The position numbers were made by a program, and so were the translations under genes. Below are positions 1-5,720 of a stretch of 8,355 bases of DNA, piece by piece (the first letter of the stretch is position 1; each line of letters begins with the position of its first letter). Source of the stretch: Bacteriovoracaceae bacterium (GTDB taxonomy: Bacteria; Bdellovibrionota; Bacteriovoracia; Bacteriovoracales; Bacteriovoracaceae); NCBI GenBank assembly GCA_007116425.1, contig SKIL01000323.1:1-8355 (forward strand). Direction: 5' to 3'. Below the pieces are notes generated by a model. The model had not been told where the DNA came from, ran no database searches, and worked only from the letters and a program-made list of their open reading frames with translations.

Positions 1-626
1 CGTTCTGTGAGCTGCTTAGATAAAAGTTGTAAAGCTCTTTCGATGATCTCTGGTTGGTTGAGTTTAAGAGTTCTAAGCAAATCACCTGTCGTGATTTGAT
101 TATTAAATTGATCAAAGTTTTTTAGCTTGATGTCCAAGAGCCTAATTATTGTAATGTGGGCAGGTGTTCTATTTGGGTCAAAATAACCAGTATCATGTTC
201 AGGTTTTGCTCCACAGAAATCGATATTAATACAAGTAAGGGTTTCTTGTATTCCAGCATTAATGATTTCCAAAACTTTTTGAGGAGAGTGGCCGGTATCA
301 AAAAAGTTCTCAGCAGGAATGGTAAAGTTATGGATTTCCTGCCACTCGTCACTTTTAGCTTGTCTCTCGGTTAAGTTAACCTCTAGTTTTTTTATTAGCT
401 CTTGAGATGTTTTTGCCCGTACTTCGCTTTGAGAGTTGTGAGGTAGGTCTTTATTTTCTTCGATATGGGCCTGATTGCTTAATCGGTACTTTTCGTTTGT
501 ATACTCTCGCTCTATGCTATGTTTATTTTCAAATAAAGATAAAGGAGATTGGCCGGTATTATATTGATAATAAATACCAGCACTAACGAGTAGAACAAGG
601 GTGGCCAGGGTGATTTTCATATCCAT
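1..626 (-). CDS. Exported or membrane-anchored protein of unknown function, partial (C-terminus beyond the left edge)
   Basis: The reading frame stays open from the ATG at 626 to the window edge, giving 208 visible codons with no stop. Residues 5-20 are a hydrophobic stretch (ITLATLVLLVSAGIYY) after a short start with one Lys, so a signal peptide or N-terminal anchor puts the rest in the periplasm. Residues 35-100 are charged, polar and probably poorly ordered. A more ordered part follows, with two closely spaced cysteines (CINIDFC, residues 132-138) and a helical tail (GDLLRTLKLN onward) that looks faintly HEAT-like. I do not recognise the family. The start at 626 is preferred over the ATG at 620 because AAAGG at 637-641 lies 10 nt upstream. 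That ribosome site overlaps the stop codon of the upstream transglycosylase-like gene, 13 bp away, so the two are very likely co-transcribed and translationally linked. A role in envelope or peptidoglycan work is inferred only from this neighbour. Confidence 0.8.
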   Translation of the reverse strand, partial: MDMKITLATLVLLVSAGIYYQYNTGQSPLSLFENKHSIEREYTNEKYRLSNQAHIEENKDLPHNSQSEVRAKTSQELIKKLEVNLTERQAKSDEWQEIHNFTIPAENFFDTGHSPQKVLEIINAGIQETLTCINIDFCGAKPEHDTGYFDPNRTPAHITIIRLLDIKLKNFDQFNNQITTGDLLRTLKLNQPEIIERALQLLSKQLTE

Positions 627-639
627 ATGAAAGTAACCT

Positions 640-1644
640 TTACGATTCTAAGATTTGCTCAATTGCATCCCTGTCATTGCTTTGATTTAAGAAGTTGACA
701 ATTATCTCCTCAAGAGCAGCTCTAACTTCATAGCTAACTTTTAGCTCAAGTTGTCTATTAAATCCAATCATACCACCATTTGCTATTTCGTATACTTTTT
801 CTAAATTATTTTTAAACCCCATATCTCGTTCAGTATAGGGAGAAGAGGAGTCGGCAAATCGACATGTTCTCGTAATATTCCCACTATTGTATTGACCTGC
901 CCAAGTGCCTCTAATAAGGCCTTCATAGTTAATGTCCGACTTATCTTCGATTAGGCAGTGGTAATTTTCGTAGTTCGCATAAACTGGTCTAAAGCCACGC
1001 ATCAGATAGGCAAGACCATATCTAATAGATCTTTCTACGCTTCGATAGTCACCTCTTCCTAGGAAGTTGTCGTAGTGCCACCTAACATTGACTTGCATAA
1101 CACTAATATCGCTTCCATCAGTTCCACCAGAGATAAGTTGATTTATCCGCTTTTCTTCTATCAACTGGTCACAACTTACAGCATAAGGGACTTCTTTATT
1201 ATGCGAATTAACCTCAAGAAAAGTTTGCTGAAAAAACTCTCGGGCAATTTCATTTTGCAGTCGAGTTCCATTGTTTAGGGACTCCTGGCAAAGTCCTGGA
1301 GTATTATCTACTGTCCTAAATTGCACATAAAGCCCTTCATGTAGTGGAACTGTTAAGGCAAGCAACATAAAAGCGTAGTATCCCTGAGTGTCACCTTGCT
1401 TTAAATAGCGTGAAGCTTGTTCGTGCGCTTCATTTATAAGAATACTGAAAAAGTAGTCTCCATAAGCTTGGCGATCTCCATGATAGTCAAAAATAGGTCC
1501 TTCAATTTGAGCTTGGGGGTGAAGGCTAAGCATGGATCTGTCTAGAATAGTGGCCCTAGAATGAGCTTGGAAAGAGTAGCAAAGCGTACTTAAAAGCACA
1601 GCCCCAAGTGTTAAAAAGAATTTCGTTTTAGCAAACTCGAGCAT
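640..1644 (-). CDS. Exported lysozyme-fold / lytic transglycosylase-like (SLT-like) protein
   Basis: This 334-residue protein probably acts on peptidoglycan in the periplasm. Residues 1-31 form a signal peptide (Lys-containing start, then FFLTLGAVLLSTLC). The SLT resemblance rests on ordered motifs: SDISVMQVNVRWH at 178-190 corresponds to the G-L-M-Q-I block of lytic transglycosylases, SIRYGLAYLMRGF at 206-218 to the N-I-x-x-G-x-x-Y-L helix, and WAGQYNSG at 248-255 to the A-Y-N-A-G block. The best candidate catalytic Glu is E103 in VPLHEG, at the end of a hydrophobic helix, as in the family; E163/E164 are alternatives. If it is E103, about 80 residues separate it from the MQ block, far more than in typical SLT domains. 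Four cysteines (119, 158, 230, 261) could form disulfides in the periplasm. The frame extends 10 codons further upstream, but AAGGAG at 1651-1656, six bases before the ATG at 1644, decides the start. It is first in a unit with the exported protein downstream. Confidence 0.75.
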   Translation of the reverse strand: MLEFAKTKFFLTLGAVLLSTLCYSFQAHSRATILDRSMLSLHPQAQIEGPIFDYHGDRQAYGDYFFSILINEAHEQASRYLKQGDTQGYYAFMLLALTVPLHEGLYVQFRTVDNTPGLCQESLNNGTRLQNEIAREFFQQTFLEVNSHNKEVPYAVSCDQLIEEKRINQLISGGTDGSDISVMQVNVRWHYDNFLGRGDYRSVERSIRYGLAYLMRGFRPVYANYENYHCLIEDKSDINYEGLIRGTWAGQYNSGNITRTCRFADSSSPYTERDMGFKNNLEKVYEIANGGMIGFNRQLELKVSYEVRAALEEIIVNFLNQSNDRDAIEQILES

Positions 1645-1650
1645 TGATCT

Positions 1651-1656
1651 CTCCTT
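1651..1656 (-). promoter_or_regulatory. Ribosome binding site that sets the transglycosylase-like start
   Basis: AAGGAG on the minus strand lies six bases upstream of the ATG at 1644. The longer in-frame start at 1674 has no comparable site, and starting at 1644 also gives a cleaner signal peptide. Confidence 0.75.
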
Positions 1657-1734
1657 AGATTTAGATATTTGCAATTAAACCAGAAAGTTCGATATGACGC
1701 ACCGTTTTTGTAGAAAATATAGACTTGTCATCTA

Positions 1735-1743
1735 TGTAATAAT
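1735..1743 (+). promoter_or_regulatory. Possible extended -10 promoter for rplY
   Basis: TGTAATAAT matches the extended -10 pattern TG-n-TATAAT except for the first base of the hexamer. No good -35 box lies 16-18 bp upstream. It would start transcription near 1750 and give a leader of about 125 nt containing the hairpin at 1836-1857. This is the best candidate in the divergent gap. I found no convincing promoter for the minus-strand transglycosylase-like gene there. The rest of the gap holds only a separated 9-bp direct repeat, AAGTTCGAT, at 1685-1693 and 1798-1806. Confidence 0.25.
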
Positions 1744-1835
1744 AGGCATTTAGCTTGATTTGTGTTCGGCATATGCGAAATTACGCGACCTTACTTTAAG
1801 TTCGATGCTCACACCCATAGGCTTAATCATGTACC

Positions 1836-1857
1836 TAAAATGGATCTGTCCATTTTA
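1836..1857 (+). promoter_or_regulatory. Perfect hairpin in the rplY leader
   Basis: TAAAATGGA (1836-1844) and TCCATTTTA (1849-1857) are perfectly complementary around a TCTG loop, giving a 9-bp stem and a tetraloop. It ends six bases before the Shine-Dalgarno sequence AAGGAGG (1864-1870). No T-run follows, so it does not look like an intrinsic terminator. Possible roles are an operator (DNA inverted repeat), a protein-binding RNA hairpin for translational control, or mRNA stabilisation. The structure is seen directly; the role is inferred. Confidence 0.5.
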
Positions 1858-1875
1858 AATTTTAAGGAGGAATGA

Positions 1876-2532
1876 ATGAAAGCACCTAAAATTTCCATTA
1901 CACAAAGAGAGCTAGGTTTAAAAAAACGAGACCTTGATACAGCGAGGTTTTCTGAAGGAAAAATACCAGCGACTCTTTACGGAAAGTCTATTCAAATTAA
2001 GAGCGATGAAGGTGAAAGATCATTTCCAATTTTTGTTGATACAAAATCATCACCTATGAGTCTTATGTCTAAGGGGAAGATGGTAAAAATCGATTGGAAT
2101 GGTAGGCCAGTGCTTGCCACCATTAAGCAGGTTCAAAGAGAGCCCGTTTCTCAGCGACCAATTCATATGTCATTTCAAGCTGTAAAGAACAATGAAATGA
2201 TTTCCACGGAGTTGGCCTTAAACTTTACCGGAGAGGCGTTGGGCGACAAAAGTGGAGGAATTCTTTTTATTCAAAAAGACAGGGTTTCAATTTCTGCTGA
2301 GGCCGGAAAAATTCCAGAAACTTTAGACCTAGATATCTCTCATCTTGATGTCGGAGAGTCTTTAACCTTAGCGGACTTAAAGCTACCCGCTGGAGTTGAG
2401 CTTACTGAGGATGATTTCACAACGCCAGTAATTGTTTGCCGTCCACCTAAAAAAGAGGAAGAGATGGAGTCTGAACTTGTGGTTGGAACAGAGTCTGAGA
2501 CGGAAGTTTTGACTTCAAAGACCGAAGAGTAA
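1876..2532 (+). CDS. rplY: 50S ribosomal protein L25 / general stress protein Ctc (long, two-domain form)
   Basis: L25 binds 5S rRNA in the large ribosomal subunit. This is the long CTC/TL5 form, 218 residues. The N-terminal 5S-binding domain (about 1-101) shows the family blocks GKIPATLYG (28-36) and VQREPVSQRPIHMSFQ (86-101). The C-terminal beta domain (about 105-190) shows GEALGDKSGGIL (119-130), a P-E-T-L-D-L-D-I-S-H-L-D-V-G-E-S run from 147, and LPAGVEL. From residue 193 there is an acidic, Ser/Thr-rich tail. AAGGAGG at 1864-1870 is a near-ideal ribosome site five bases from the ATG at 1876; the ATG at 1872 is out of frame and leads nowhere. The leader has a hairpin at 1836-1857 and the gene ends in an intrinsic terminator at 2541-2565. 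The frequent partners prs and pth are not adjacent in this window, so the gene appears to be a single-gene transcription unit. Confidence 0.96.
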   Translation: MKAPKISITQRELGLKKRDLDTARFSEGKIPATLYGKSIQIKSDEGERSFPIFVDTKSSPMSLMSKGKMVKIDWNGRPVLATIKQVQREPVSQRPIHMSFQAVKNNEMISTELALNFTGEALGDKSGGILFIQKDRVSISAEAGKIPETLDLDISHLDVGESLTLADLKLPAGVELTEDDFTTPVIVCRPPKKEEEMESELVVGTESETEVLTSKTEE

Positions 2533-2540
2533 TTGTTTAT

Positions 2541-2565
2541 GAGGGGCTTTTGGCCCCTCTTTTTT
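2541..2565 (+). terminator. Intrinsic terminator of rplY
   Basis: GAGGGGC (2541-2547) pairs perfectly with GCCCCTC (2553-2559) around a TTTTG loop, and six T follow (2560-2565). It starts 8 bp after the rplY stop. This is a textbook rho-independent terminator. Confidence 0.93.
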
Positions 2566-2582
2566 GTGCGGTGATTTTATAA

Positions 2583-3359
2583 ATGGGCCTTAGTTTAAGT
2601 GATTATTACGAATTTGCTGAAAATCTTGATCGTGACAATAGCTTCGATTTTAATGCAATTCAGGATCTTTTGAGAGATCCTCTTTTTTTTACGTCTCAAA
2701 CGTCATCAGATGAAAAACAGTCGACATTAATAGATAAGATTATTGGTCTGAAAGCTCATGAAGTTGAGAGAGAGCTCATCTCTCAGGCAAAACAGCTTTG
2801 TGAGACATCTCATTCAGATAATCTTGGGAAAAGTTTACACCAAGGAAATCAGACTTGGGTTGGACTAGACCCTAATACTTTACAAACACCTTATCGAGAA
2901 ATTTCTGAGATTTTAGAATATGTAAAACCCACAAAAGGTCAAAAAATTATTGATTTAGGTGCGGCCTATGGAAGGATGGGAATTGTTTTAAACTGTCTTT
3001 ATCCTGAAGCAAAATTTGTTGGACATGAATATGTTATTGAAAGGGTCGATGAGGGAAATAGAATATTTGAGCAATATGAAATTGGCTGTGCAAGGCTAGA
3101 GCAGGTTGATATTGCATCAGAAGAATTTTCTTTAGAAGATGCTGATATTTATTTTATTTATGAGTATGGCCTTAAGGATCATATAGCTAAAACATTATTT
3201 GAACTTCGTGAGGTTGGACTTCGACGGCCAATTATTGTCATTGCTCGAGGGCGTTCTTGCATAAGTTTAATTGATTACTACCATCCTTGGCTTAGCGGGG
3301 TTTTTGATGTCAAAAGGTGGGATGGAGTTTCTATTTACTCTAACTTTGAGTTCTCCTAG
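2583..3359 (+). CDS. Class I SAM-dependent methyltransferase-like protein
   Basis: This 258-residue protein has no signal peptide or membrane segment, so it is probably cytosolic. Residues 122-133 (IIDLGAAYGRMG) form a good motif I, the glycine-rich S-adenosylmethionine loop after a first beta strand. An acidic residue at the end of strand 2 (E149 in FVGHEYV) would hold the ribose, and VDIAS (175-179) fits motif III. The remaining strands (ADIYFIYEYG, PIIVIARGR) fit a Rossmann core, but I see no motif that names a substrate. The N-terminal 100 residues are mostly helical and unassigned. The next Met is inside motif I (residue 132), so the ATG at 2583 is the only sensible start. GGTGAT at 2570-2575 can pair with the 16S rRNA 3' end. 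The gene begins 17 bp after the rplY terminator, leaving little room for its own promoter, and has another terminator-like hairpin inside (2662-2690). It could also be a catalytically inactive relative. Confidence 0.75.
   Translation: MGLSLSDYYEFAENLDRDNSFDFNAIQDLLRDPLFFTSQTSSDEKQSTLIDKIIGLKAHEVERELISQAKQLCETSHSDNLGKSLHQGNQTWVGLDPNTLQTPYREISEILEYVKPTKGQKIIDLGAAYGRMGIVLNCLYPEAKFVGHEYVIERVDEGNRIFEQYEIGCARLEQVDIASEEFSLEDADIYFIYEYGLKDHIAKTLFELREVGLRRPIIVIARGRSCISLIDYYHPWLSGVFDVKRWDGVSIYSNFEFS
2662..2690 (+). terminator. Terminator-like hairpin plus T8 inside the methyltransferase-like gene
   Basis: AGGATCT (2662-2668) pairs perfectly with AGATCCT (2675-2681) around a TTTGAG loop, and after one C come eight T (2683-2690). 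This has the form of a rho-independent terminator, but it lies 80-108 bases inside the coding sequence, encoding residues around QDLLRDPLFF. The stem is short and only moderately GC-rich. It may be a backup for the rplY terminator, a premature-termination control element, or a coding coincidence. Confidence 0.5.
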
Positions 3360-3375
3360 TGAGGTATTGAGAGTG

Positions 3376-4086
3376 TTACTGACTTTGTAAATGCAAGACC
3401 TGATAAGGTCCATCTTCTCTTATAATTCCACTGGAAAAAGAAACTCTAGTTTTAAAGTATGGCCCATAATAAACGAATGTATGGAATTCTCCATTTTCAC
3501 CACAGGTATCAACACCTTCAGGAAGTAGGTCGATAAACTCTTGCGAATAGTTTTGAGATGCCCATTTAAACTCATTGCCTTCACTTTTTTGTGGTAGCAT
3601 CGAACTCATGAAAGCGACGACTACGGCCTTATGATGAGTCTCGAGAAACTTTTTAGCAAGCTCTTGCGTACTTTTACCCCAAAGCGGAAAGTAGGCCTTA
3701 AGCCCAATTTCATTGAGTAAGTTTTCACGAAAAGATCTTATTTCTACTTGATTGATATCCCCAAAGACGACTTCTTCAACTTTGGCTTTTTTATAAAGTT
3801 TTAAAAGCTCACTTATTTTTTGAACATACTCTTCGTTTGAACAATCATGGCCCAGATAAACCCGTTGTAATGGGAGATTTAATAGTTTTGCTTGAAGAGA
3901 TATTAAGTGCTCGTCTGCACCTTGAAAGCGAACGCGGTTATTAGACTTATCAAAAGTAGTGATAAGTCCAATAACTTCACGTGTAGGGTCATTTTTTAAT
4001 TCGTATAAGCTCAGAGCACTGTCTTTGCCGCCACTCCAAAATAAAACCACTTTTTTTCTTGGTTCATGCGTGCTCGAATTACTCAT
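3376..4086 (-). CDS. Dph6-related (DUF71/COG2102) PP-loop ATP pyrophosphatase
   Basis: This 236-residue protein belongs to the N-type ATP pyrophosphatase fold. SGGKDS (18-23) is the PP-loop that binds the ATP phosphates. VVFGDI (107-111 onward) and the signature GVDTCGENGEFHTF (191-204) followed by YYGP are typical of the Dph6/DUF71 family. In eukaryotes and archaea the family makes the diphthamide amide on elongation factor 2 from diphthine, ATP and ammonium. Bacteria lack diphthamide, and bacterial members have been linked to other amidations, including a predicted role in B12 salvage. The substrate here is unknown. The ATG at 4086 overlaps the stop of the upstream GNAT-nitrilase gene by 8 nt, a sign of translational coupling. 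An in-frame TTG at 4116 would add ten residues but is less likely, because the family starts close to the PP-loop strand. The gene converges on the methyltransferase-like gene with a 16-bp gap and no clear terminator. Confidence 0.9.
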   Translation of the reverse strand: MSNSSTHEPRKKVVLFWSGGKDSALSLYELKNDPTREVIGLITTFDKSNNRVRFQGADEHLISLQAKLLNLPLQRVYLGHDCSNEEYVQKISELLKLYKKAKVEEVVFGDINQVEIRSFRENLLNEIGLKAYFPLWGKSTQELAKKFLETHHKAVVVAFMSSMLPQKSEGNEFKWASQNYSQEFIDLLPEGVDTCGENGEFHTFVYYGPYFKTRVSFSSGIIREDGPYQVLHLQSQ

Positions 4087-5656
4087 CTGAGTTCCATAAT
4101 ACTGAATAGAGATCAAACCTTCTATCCTTCAGGTTTTGAACTGTACCACTGTTTCTTGCACTGTTCAGGAGGTCTACTCGTAAGTCGGCAAAGGCCACCA
4201 TCTCAACATTAGGTGTTGTATCGGCAGCAATCCCATCACGGGCAAAAGGGAAATCACAAGGAGTAAAGATTCCACTTTGAGCGTATTGAATATCCATATT
4301 CTCAACGCCTGGTAAGTTCCCCACATTTCCGGACATGACCACATAGCATTGATTTTCAATTGCTCTGGCCTGGCAGCAATAGCGAACTCGTAAATAACTT
4401 TGTCTCTCGTCAGTACAGAAAGGAACGAATAGAATCCTTGCACCTTGGTTGATGAGATGTCTTGCTAGCTCTGGAAACTCACTATCATAGCAAATTAAGA
4501 TTCCAATCGGGCCACAGTCTGTGTCGATTGTTTCTACTTTATTTCCACCTTCAATATTCCACCAATACCTTTCATTTGGAGTTGGGTGAATTTTTACTTG
4601 TTCGTGAATTGAGCCATCTCGCAAAAAGACGTAGCAAATATTTTGAATCTGTCCATCTTCAACCATTGTAGGGTGACTTCCCCCGATGATATTAATATTA
4701 TACTGAATCGCAAGGTCTCGCAGTAGATCTTTGATTGGGCCCGTATATTTTGTCAGTGTCGCGATCGCATCTTGAGGACTAAGTTTACGGTTTTCAATTG
4801 AGAGAAGCTGTAGTGTGAAAAGTTCTGGGAAAACAACGAAGTCTCCTCTGTAGTCGGCAACAACATCGACAAAGTATTCTACGTATTTTGCAAACTGTTC
4901 AAAATTTTCAACTTTTCTTTGCTTATACTGAATTGAACCGACGCGAATGGTGTCGACAAATTTAGAATTATAATCTTTTGTTGTTTTTCCATCAGTCTCT
5001 TCAATTTCAGGGTTTTTCCAGACTAAGTGAGTTGCAAACCCCATAGATTCTGCATCATGAGGAAGGTAGCCCTTGAGTATGCCAATAACCTCAAACCCTT
5101 GTCTTATCTGAAAAGAGAGTACTTGATCTCGAATTTTTTTGTCTTTGACTTGCTGAATATAATCTAGGGGTCCTTCGACTTGATTTCGTTTTTTTCTAAG
5201 GCCAGGAAGTCTGCCGGCAAAGACAATTCCTTTTAAGCGAAGAAAGCGGCAGAGTTTTTTACGCTCGTCATAAAACCTTTGACCGATTCGTATTCTACGT
5301 GCAGAGGGATCAACACAGATCTCCATACCGTAAAGATAATGGCCATCTGGGTTATGCTTAGAGGCAAACCCTCTCCCAGTGATTTCATCCCATGTGTGAG
5401 GCTTGAGGGCAAATCTCTCTTCTACGATAAATGTGGCGCAATAGCCAACAATTCGCCCTTCGTATTCGGCAACAAATTGGCCTTGTTTAAAGGTATTAAT
5501 CTGACCTCTAAGCATGTCTTTTGTGTAAGTCTTATCTTCTGGGTAGACTCTGGCGACAAGAGTACGAATGGCCGCAATGTCTCCTAGTTTTGCATTTCTA
5601 ATGACCAGTTTTGGTGATTCATCTTTTTGTTTACGAGTTTGCGATTTTGCAACCAT
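4079..5656 (-). CDS. GNAT acetyltransferase / carbon-nitrogen hydrolase (nitrilase) fusion
   Basis: This 525-residue cytosolic protein joins two enzymes. Residues about 17-215 are a GNAT domain: VIRNAKLGDIAAIRTLV is the usual opening, YGMEICVDP (109-117) is strand 4, and RRIRIG (120-125) sits where the acetyl-CoA pyrophosphate loop belongs. Residues about 235-520 are a nitrilase-superfamily domain with a complete Glu-Lys-Cys triad: E278 in FPELF, K355 in VKIHPTPNE and C389 in ICYDSEFPE. Such domains hydrolyse or condense amides, carbamates or nitriles. The same architecture is known in several bacteria (Bacillus YhcX type), but its substrate is not one I can name. The start at 5656 is chosen because AAAGG (5664-5668) lies seven bases upstream. 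Upstream in-frame ATGs at 5677 and 5770 lack a ribosome site, and the latter would overlap the divergent gene. The PP-loop ligase gene follows with an 8-nt overlap, so the two products probably work in one pathway. Confidence 0.92.
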   Translation of the reverse strand: MVAKSQTRKQKDESPKLVIRNAKLGDIAAIRTLVARVYPEDKTYTKDMLRGQINTFKQGQFVAEYEGRIVGYCATFIVEERFALKPHTWDEITGRGFASKHNPDGHYLYGMEICVDPSARRIRIGQRFYDERKKLCRFLRLKGIVFAGRLPGLRKKRNQVEGPLDYIQQVKDKKIRDQVLSFQIRQGFEVIGILKGYLPHDAESMGFATHLVWKNPEIEETDGKTTKDYNSKFVDTIRVGSIQYKQRKVENFEQFAKYVEYFVDVVADYRGDFVVFPELFTLQLLSIENRKLSPQDAIATLTKYTGPIKDLLRDLAIQYNINIIGGSHPTMVEDGQIQNICYVFLRDGSIHEQVKIHPTPNERYWWNIEGGNKVETIDTDCGPIGILICYDSEFPELARHLINQGARILFVPFCTDERQSYLRVRYCCQARAIENQCYVVMSGNVGNLPGVENMDIQYAQSGIFTPCDFPFARDGIAADTTPNVEMVAFADLRVDLLNSARNSGTVQNLKDRRFDLYSVLWNSDE

Positions 5657-5687
5657 TAAAAAACCTTTATTTAGCATTATTTTTTTT

Positions 5688-5693
5688 AATATA
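5688..5693. promoter_or_regulatory. Possible shared -10 region of two divergent genes
   Basis: Only 64 bp separate the GNAT-nitrilase start (5656) from the hydrolase start (5721), and the stretch is almost pure A+T. On the minus strand TATATT (5693-5688) matches five of six bases of the -10 consensus. The overlapping plus-strand TAATAT (5687-5692) matches four. No convincing -35 box accompanies either, so the site is a guess based on position and composition. Confidence 0.3.
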
Positions 5694-5720
5694 TCTATTT
5701 TTATGGTAAAAACAGTGATT

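Noticed and set aside
146..374. Short reading frames on both strands near the left edge
   Set aside because: They lie within the better-supported minus-strand gene that is open from 626 to the edge and has a signal segment and ribosome site; the short frames have neither.
1075..1278. 67-codon plus-strand frame
   Set aside because: Antisense to the transglycosylase-like gene, with no recognisable protein features.
1767..1779. Palindrome GCATATGC with flanking TTC/GAA in the divergent gap
   Set aside because: The flanks are out of register by one base and an 8-bp AT-centred palindrome is common by chance; no second copy is present.
3397..3421. Hairpin GACCT / AGGTC followed by a pyrimidine-rich stretch, as a terminator for the methyltransferase-like gene
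   Set aside because: The stem is only 5 bp, the following sequence is not a T-run, and it lies in conserved coding sequence of the convergent gene.
4174..4671. Short frames of 89 codons (minus) and 69 codons (plus)
   Set aside because: Both fall within the nitrilase domain coding region in other frames; the catalytic motifs fix the real frame.
5279..5587. 102-codon plus-strand frame
   Set aside because: Antisense to the GNAT domain, which has clear family motifs.
5568..5720. Upstream extension of the hydrolase frame
   Set aside because: The added residues overlap the start of the divergent fusion gene and do not resemble the family; family N-termini begin at about 5721.
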